64,000 nucleotides of DNA from Ascaphus truei (lineage: Eukaryota; Chordata; Amphibia; Anura; Ascaphidae), in NCBI GenBank assembly GCA_036426205.1, contig CM071587.1:186001-250000 (forward strand), written 5' to 3'. Every line of letters starts with the position of its first letter. Positions within the stretch are counted from its first letter, which is position 1. Position numbers and translations under genes: made by a program. The notes below the pieces were generated by a model, which saw nothing but the letters and a program-made list of their open reading frames with translations, had not been told where the DNA came from and made no database searches. Below, in pieces: positions 59,907 to 64,000 of the stretch.

Positions 59907-60608
59907 TTAGTGTATCAAGGGTAAAGATCCAGTGGGCCTCTCCCGGTAAAGTGTGTTAATTCTGTCACCGCCCCTGTAATGTATGGGTATCTGTTCTATT
60001 GCTAAACATCTGAAATTTGTTAGGGTGCCATTTTGACAGATATTAAAATGTTTTGATACAGGATGCTTTTCGTCTTTTTTAAGTATTAATCGCATATGTT
60101 CCAATATTCTTATTTTAAACATGCGTGTAGTTAGGCCTATGTATTTTTTGTGGCAACCACAAATAAGCATGTATATTACGAACTCTGTTCTGCAATTCAA
60201 AAACATTGGAATATAGTAAGACCTGGTATTATCAATATTTGTGAAGGTAGTGGATTTAGACACATATCTACAAATTTTACAGCGTCCACAAGCAAAACAT
60301 CCTTTAAGATTTGGAAAAAACTCTTTTTTGATGGTTGATCTATCTTTTTGGATAACACTAGGAGCTACAATGTTACCTATAGTTTGAGATCGTTGGAAGA
60401 CAAATCTGGGTTTAGTGGTAGTAATGCTCCTGAGGAGGGGATCTAAAGTAAGTATGGACCAATGTTGGTTTACAATGTTACGGATAGCCTCTGCTTGCCT
60501 ACTGTATTTTGTAATGAAGTAGGGGGTATCTGAGTTGATATTTCTCTCTCTGGAGGTATTTGTACCACTAAATCTGTTAGTTGATTTATCTATAGACCTA
60601 TTGATCAT
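59907..60608 (-). CDS. Penelope-like GIY-YIG endonuclease domain (partial ORF)
   Basis: It is a 233-residue C-terminal piece. Around residues 95-120 it has C-x2-C-x2-C (CFACGRCKIC). The GIY box appears as EFVIYML and YIG as KKYIGLTTR about ten residues later, then RILEHMR with the expected Arg and His/Glu. It is known that Penelope elements use this domain for target-primed insertion. The open frame continues upstream of the first Met, to about 60790, so the start here is arbitrary. Confidence 0.8.
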   Translation of the reverse strand: MINRSIDKSTNRFSGTNTSRERNINSDTPYFITKYSRQAEAIRNIVNQHWSILTLDPLLRSITTTKPRFVFQRSQTIGNIVAPSVIQKDRSTIKKEFFPNLKGCFACGRCKICRYVSKSTTFTNIDNTRSYYIPMFLNCRTEFVIYMLICGCHKKYIGLTTRMFKIRILEHMRLILKKDEKHPVSKHFNICQNGTLTNFRCLAIEQIPIHYRGGDRINTLYRERPTGSLPLIH

Positions 60609-60814
60609 GGCCTCCCTATTTTGTTGTAAGGCATTTTCATATGCTTCTTGAAGATTCTTTTTGGTGTAACCTCTTTTGAGGAACCGATCAGTTAGCTCAG
60701 TGGACCTATTATGGAAATCTTCTAAATTAGAGCAGTTTCTCCGGAGGCTGATGAACTGTCCATAGGGTATCCCTTTAATTAGAGCATGACTATGTGACTA
60801 TATACCCTCCTCTG

Positions 60815-61285
60815 CCCTTCCTTACATCTCGCCCTAATATCTCACTATACCCTCGTCTGCCCTTCCTTACATCTCAGTTTCTCACTATACACCTGCACGA
60901 TGCTAGAGTTCTGCGCAAGGATGTCTTCTGTTTACCTCTTTTATAGCTAAAACCATCTCCCACTTATAACATCTATCACTGACTGCCCCACACCTCTGGA
61001 ATGCCCTTCCCCTCAATATCCAACTGGCACCCTCTCTCCACCTTTAAGACCCATCTTAAAACCCAGCTCTGTAACAAAGCATATGGGTAGCTCCGATGGC
61101 TGATACTATACACCTTATATGCACTGACCTTGACCCCTTGCAGACGCACTTACCATAACACCCACCTACTGTCTGTAAATTCTCTCTACTTATCACTTAG
61201 ATTGTAAGCTCTTCAGGTCAGGGACCCCCTTTCCTTCTGTTACTGTCATGTCTGAAGTGCTTATGCCCAATATGTGTTATATTAT
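60815..61285 (+). mobile_element. CR1/L2-type LINE 3' end, right of the Penelope insertion
   Basis: It continues the LINE of 58860-59037: a frame with HLSLTAPHLWNALPL-type reading, then ATTGTAAGCTCTTCAGGTCA and a tail. It matches 51.1-51.5 kb in outline. Confidence 0.7.
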
Positions 61286-61344
61286 TAAGTCACGCAACCA
61301 GATAAAAGCTTCCTCCCACATACCCATAAAGATGTCGGCATAAC

Positions 61345-61735
61345 TTGGGGCAAGTTATCCCAACTTGGCGCGATTTATCTGGTAGCACAACCCGTTTGGT
61401 GCGAGCCTGGTGCTCTGGTTTCATAGATGACGTGCTATTCATTTGGGGTGGCACACAGGAGGATCTGACGAAGTTCATTGAGTACATCAATACTAATCCT
61501 CTCAATTTGAGATTTACAGCAGAGAGTGATAGTTTGTCAGTTAACTTTTTAGATCTTACGATCTACAGTGAGGGGGATTCCGTCCACACTAAGACATATC
61601 GGAAAGATGTGGATGCGAATAATTATCTCCTGGCAACGAGCCACCATGACCCAAAATGGATTCTAAATATACCTCAGGGACAGTTTCTACATCTAAAGAG
61701 GAACTGTGTCAAGGATTGGACTTCGGCTGAAGAGG
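61345..61735 (+). pseudogene. Penelope-like reverse transcriptase fragment
   Basis: It is the last third of the RT domain: FIDDVLFIW is motif C, and NFLDLTIY and the basic end follow. Upstream motifs A and B are absent, so it is 5'-truncated. The reading goes into unrelated sequence (DWTSAEEDPSGRNSRERGRG) at the insertion point. Confidence 0.8.
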
Positions 61736-62511
61736 ATCCCAGTGGCAGGAACAGCAGGGAGCGTGGTAGGGGTCACAAGCAGTGGTCAGATGCAGACGGC
61801 AGATAGCGTAGTCAGGAAACAAGCAGAGGTCGGCAACAAGGAGACTGGAACAGGATGATAGCAATAGCTAGCACAGCAGTAGCACAGGAACCTTACAAGA
61901 GCTAGGAACCAGTATAAACAGGCAAGGGAGGAACAGGAAAGGGAGGTTTATATAGGCAGGCTGAAAGGTAGAGCACAGGTGCAGAGGTGTCAGGTTTCAG
62001 GGTCTGGAATGTTCCTTAGTTTAGCAGCAGCAATCCTGGTGGACAAGTATAGGCACTGCAGGCTAGAACAAGACATTGAGACAGCTGCAGCAATCCCGGT
62101 GGCCAAGCATGGGTACTGCAGGCAAGAATATGACAAACTGTTAAAAAAAAAATTGGTACAGTAGAGGCAGCATTTATTCTAACAAAAACCAGTGGCAATT
62201 CCCCAAAAGACCCAGGTACATTCTGAATACATGCCTTGAACTTTCCTTAAACTAGCCCCAGCATTTCTGCATTGATTCATGGACTATCAGATTAACAGCA
62301 GGGGGTCCCTGGCAGTCCCATTCAAACTGAATTGGACTGCCAGGGATCCCTGCTGTGTTAATCCTATGGGTCGTTAGTCAATGCAGAAATGCCTTAAACA
62401 TGCCTCAAACTAGCCCAGAACATACCCAGCACATACCCAGCACATACCCAGAATGTAACCCGGCTAGTTTACAGCAAATGTTAGAATAAACGTTGCCTCT
62501 ACTGTATATAA
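61736..62511. other. Sequence inserted into the Penelope RT
   Basis: It includes a stretch with GTCACAAGCAGTGGTCAGAT and AACAAGCAGAGGTCGGCAAC, which I take as a dispersed frog repeat of unknown class, and then the MITE at 62159-62504. On its right the Penelope frame continues. Confidence 0.55.
62159..62504. mobile_element. Foldback MITE with TA target duplication, copy 2
   Basis: Inverted ends CAGTAGAGGCAGCATTTATT and CAGTAGAGGCAACGTTTATT are flanked by TA. The interior has TCCCATTCAAACTGAATTGG and CTGTGTTAATCCTATGGG, shared with the 17.8-kb copy, so both belong to one family or related subfamilies. Confidence 0.85.
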
Positions 62512-62814
62512 AGATGAGTTGAGAGAAACATTTCTGGAGAGGAAATACAAAAAATGCCACATATAAACAGCACTTCAGAAAGTAGAGGCAATAAATAGGG
62601 CAGATCTAATTATAACAACAAAAAAAAGAGAGAGGAAAGGACAATGAAAATGACAAATTTAATTCGAAAATTCCGTTTATTACGGATTACAACGCGATGG
62701 CCCCGTAAATAAAAAAGATTGTGAAGAAACACTGGGGTATACACCTACGGGATGAAAAACTTAAAACCATTCTTCCGGACAATCCCCAAATAATTTTCAG
62801 AAGGGATCCCAAAT

Positions 62815-63290
62815 TTGAAACAAACCTTGGCACCTAGTTGTTTAAAGAAATCAACCACTGGATCCAATTGGCTAACAGAGTCCACCTGGCTAAGTGGATC
62901 ACAGGATTATTTTACATGCACTAACTATAGTGCTTGTAAATTCAGCATTGGCCGCAGTAAATTAGTTTCCAAGGTAACCAATAAGGAATACGAAATTCAA
63001 TCCTTCATCAATTGCCGCAGCACCCATGTCGTGTACATTCTGGAATATGGGCTCCAAGATGTAGGCAGGACTAGCAGGCAGCAAAAATGAGATTATGGGA
63101 ACATGTCTATAACATCAAGAAAGGTTTACAGATCCATAGGTTATCGAACCACTTTAGACTAGTGCCCGACCAAAATCCCATTGGGTTGAAGTGTATGGGG
63201 ATAGAATGTTCAAAACCAAACTTCTAGAAGAGAACTTTTCTGGATGCACCAGCTGAAAACTCTGTCTCCTCATGGGTTGAATCTGGATTT
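62815..63290 (+). pseudogene. Penelope-like GIY-YIG endonuclease (degenerate)
   Basis: The frame at 62815-63088 reads LAPSCLKKSTTGSNWL, then FTCTNYSACKFSI, NCRSTHVVYILEYGLQDVGR. It stops early, and a second frame continues with LWEHVYNIKKGLQIHRLSNH and PIGLKCMGIE. Both fit the family, so a single frameshift explains the break. Confidence 0.75.
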
Positions 63291-63543
63291 TGATCTGGGC
63301 TCATTCCTGTGGGATTGAGATATACTCTGGCGCTATACCCTTAATAACATTCTTATAGCAATGTCTTGTAATTGGATATATATGGTATATTGATACCTGT
63401 CCCGTACAGCCTTATACATTACACTAATCTATCTAGATTTATTCATTTAATAATGACTTATCATTTAATCATTTCCAGTCTCTATATTTTATATATATAT
63501 ATAGATATCCTAGGCTTCATTTTGCAAATCCAGTATAACCAAC

Positions 63544-63588
63544 CCCACACTGATGAGACCTATTAAGGTCGAAACGGCTGTCTGTGGG
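63544..63588 (+). ncRNA. Minimal type I hammerhead ribozyme
   Basis: All conserved parts are present in order. Stem I 5' strand is CCCACA (63544-63549). The core is CTGATGAG (63550-63557). Stem II is GACCT/AGGTC (63557-63561 with 63566-63570, loop ATTA). GAAA (63571-63574) is followed by a two-pair stem III (A-U and C-G, loop GGCT). The cleavage site is GTC, after C63582. Stem I 3' strand is TGTGGG (63583-63588), pairing perfectly with CCCACA. Penelope-like elements are known to carry such minimal hammerheads in terminal repeats, which fits its place at the 3' end. Confidence 0.9.
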
Positions 63589-63640
63589 TGGGTTTACTGG
63601 CTATGCATCTTAACCCAGGCTGTGCTCAAAGCTGTTAAAT

Positions 63641-64000
63641 GCAGCAAGCATAAGCTTACAGGGGACCATACGGTTTTGAAGCAAAAGGTGGCACTGTGTG
63701 TTCATTTGCCTTCAGGGCTTTCACAGATTTTTTCACAAGTCCATGGGACAATTATTACATATATTCAGTGTAGTAGGTTCCTGCATACTGGTATGCCTTG
63801 TAGTGGCATGCAGGCTTATAAATGCTTTGGCCAAAGGGTTTATCCCCCCTTCCCACCAATCTTCGCCTTCCTGCCCGCCTTCCTGCCTCCCCGCCTCTGC
63901 CTTTCACCCGCCCTTACTCCGCCCGCCTCTGCCTTTCACCCACCGCCTCACAGCCGCTGCATGCACTCAGACTCCCGAAACACTCGACCCATACCTGCCG
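63641..64000. other. Right edge, no gene
   Basis: No gene is recognised. The last 150 bp is a C-rich stretch with short repeats of CCCGCCTCTGCCTTTCACCC. Confidence 0.55.

Larger units (their letters stand above)
59038..60800 (-). mobile_element. Penelope-like element, 5'-truncated, minus strand
   Basis: On the minus strand the frame runs from about 60790 (PYGQFISLRRNC, the end of RT) to 59907. It includes the linker region and a GIY-YIG endonuclease: FACGRCKICRYV (Cys motif), EFVIYMLICGCHKKYIGLTT, then FKIRILEH. The 234-codon ORF starting at 60608 has no stop, so the copy seems young. The 3' end has a terminal hairpin at 59184-59220. The target duplication is 14 bp. Confidence 0.88.
61300..63640 (+). 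mobile_element. Penelope-like element, plus strand, with 3' hammerhead ribozyme
   Basis: RT part (61400-61735): GFIDDVLFIWGGTQEDLTKF with the catalytic DD, VNFLDLTIYSEGD, then PKWILNIPQGQFLHLKRNC. The frame is cut by inserted sequence (about 61735-62511) and resumes as DELRETFLERKYKK and ALQKVEAINRADL. It then reaches the endonuclease part (62815-63290): FTCTNYSACKFSIGRSK (Cys motif is incomplete), THVVYILEYGLQDVGRTSRQ (GIY...YIG-like). Stops and frameshifts make it defective. The 3' end carries a hammerhead ribozyme at 63544-63588. Confidence 0.85.

Overview
The window looks like nuclear DNA of a frog or close relative (anuran amphibian; inferred). It holds one spliced vertebrate gene in a repeat-rich setting. 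The repeats include foldback families with the 'GGCCAACTCCAGT' and 'CATAGTTACATAG' motifs that I associate with frog genomes. LINEs of the L1 and L2/CR1 types, Penelope-like elements and many minisatellites make up much of the rest. Nothing here is prokaryotic, and there are no operons.

1.2-20.5 kb (minus strand): a complete 13-exon transglutaminase gene, closest to the TGM3/TGM6 group. I rebuilt it exon by exon. All 12 introns have GT...AG ends, every phase joins correctly, and the CDS is 2,271 nt (756 residues plus stop). The catalytic triad is Cys263 (GQCWVFA), His322 (WNFHVW) and Asp345 (QVLDSTPQE). Exon 10 carries a Pro/Ala/Ser-rich linker of about 75 residues, partly built from an 18-bp tandem repeat, where the TGM3 activation-cleavage loop lies. 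A TATA-like box lies 56 bp upstream of the ATG, and a poly(A) signal lies about 340 bp past the stop. Intron 6 holds a 1.8-kb G-rich tract. Intron 2 holds GA/GT minisatellites and a non-autonomous LTR element with a coiled-coil ORF.

20.6-30.2 kb: gene-free. It has a TA-flanked MITE, a CpG-rich LTR-like promoter block, a LINE 3' end, a C/A-rich low-complexity tract and a 34-bp minisatellite. That minisatellite is duplicated together with an L1 3' end, and indel noise there suggests assembly trouble.

30.2-43.5 kb: a nested stack. A minus-strand L1 is split by an L2/CR1-like LINE with 12-bp flanking repeats. That LINE is split by a composite block encoding a degenerate long coiled-coil protein, related to the one in intron 2, and by a 2-kb foldback DNA transposon with an almost perfect 0.93-kb palindrome.

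43.5-64 kb: LTR-like sequence, minisatellites, an inverted repeat with hammerhead-like hairpins, a degenerate LINE with EN and RT motifs, a 30-bp minisatellite, and two Penelope-like elements. The plus-strand Penelope element ends in a well-formed minimal hammerhead ribozyme (63,544-63,588). Apart from the transglutaminase I see no intact host gene.
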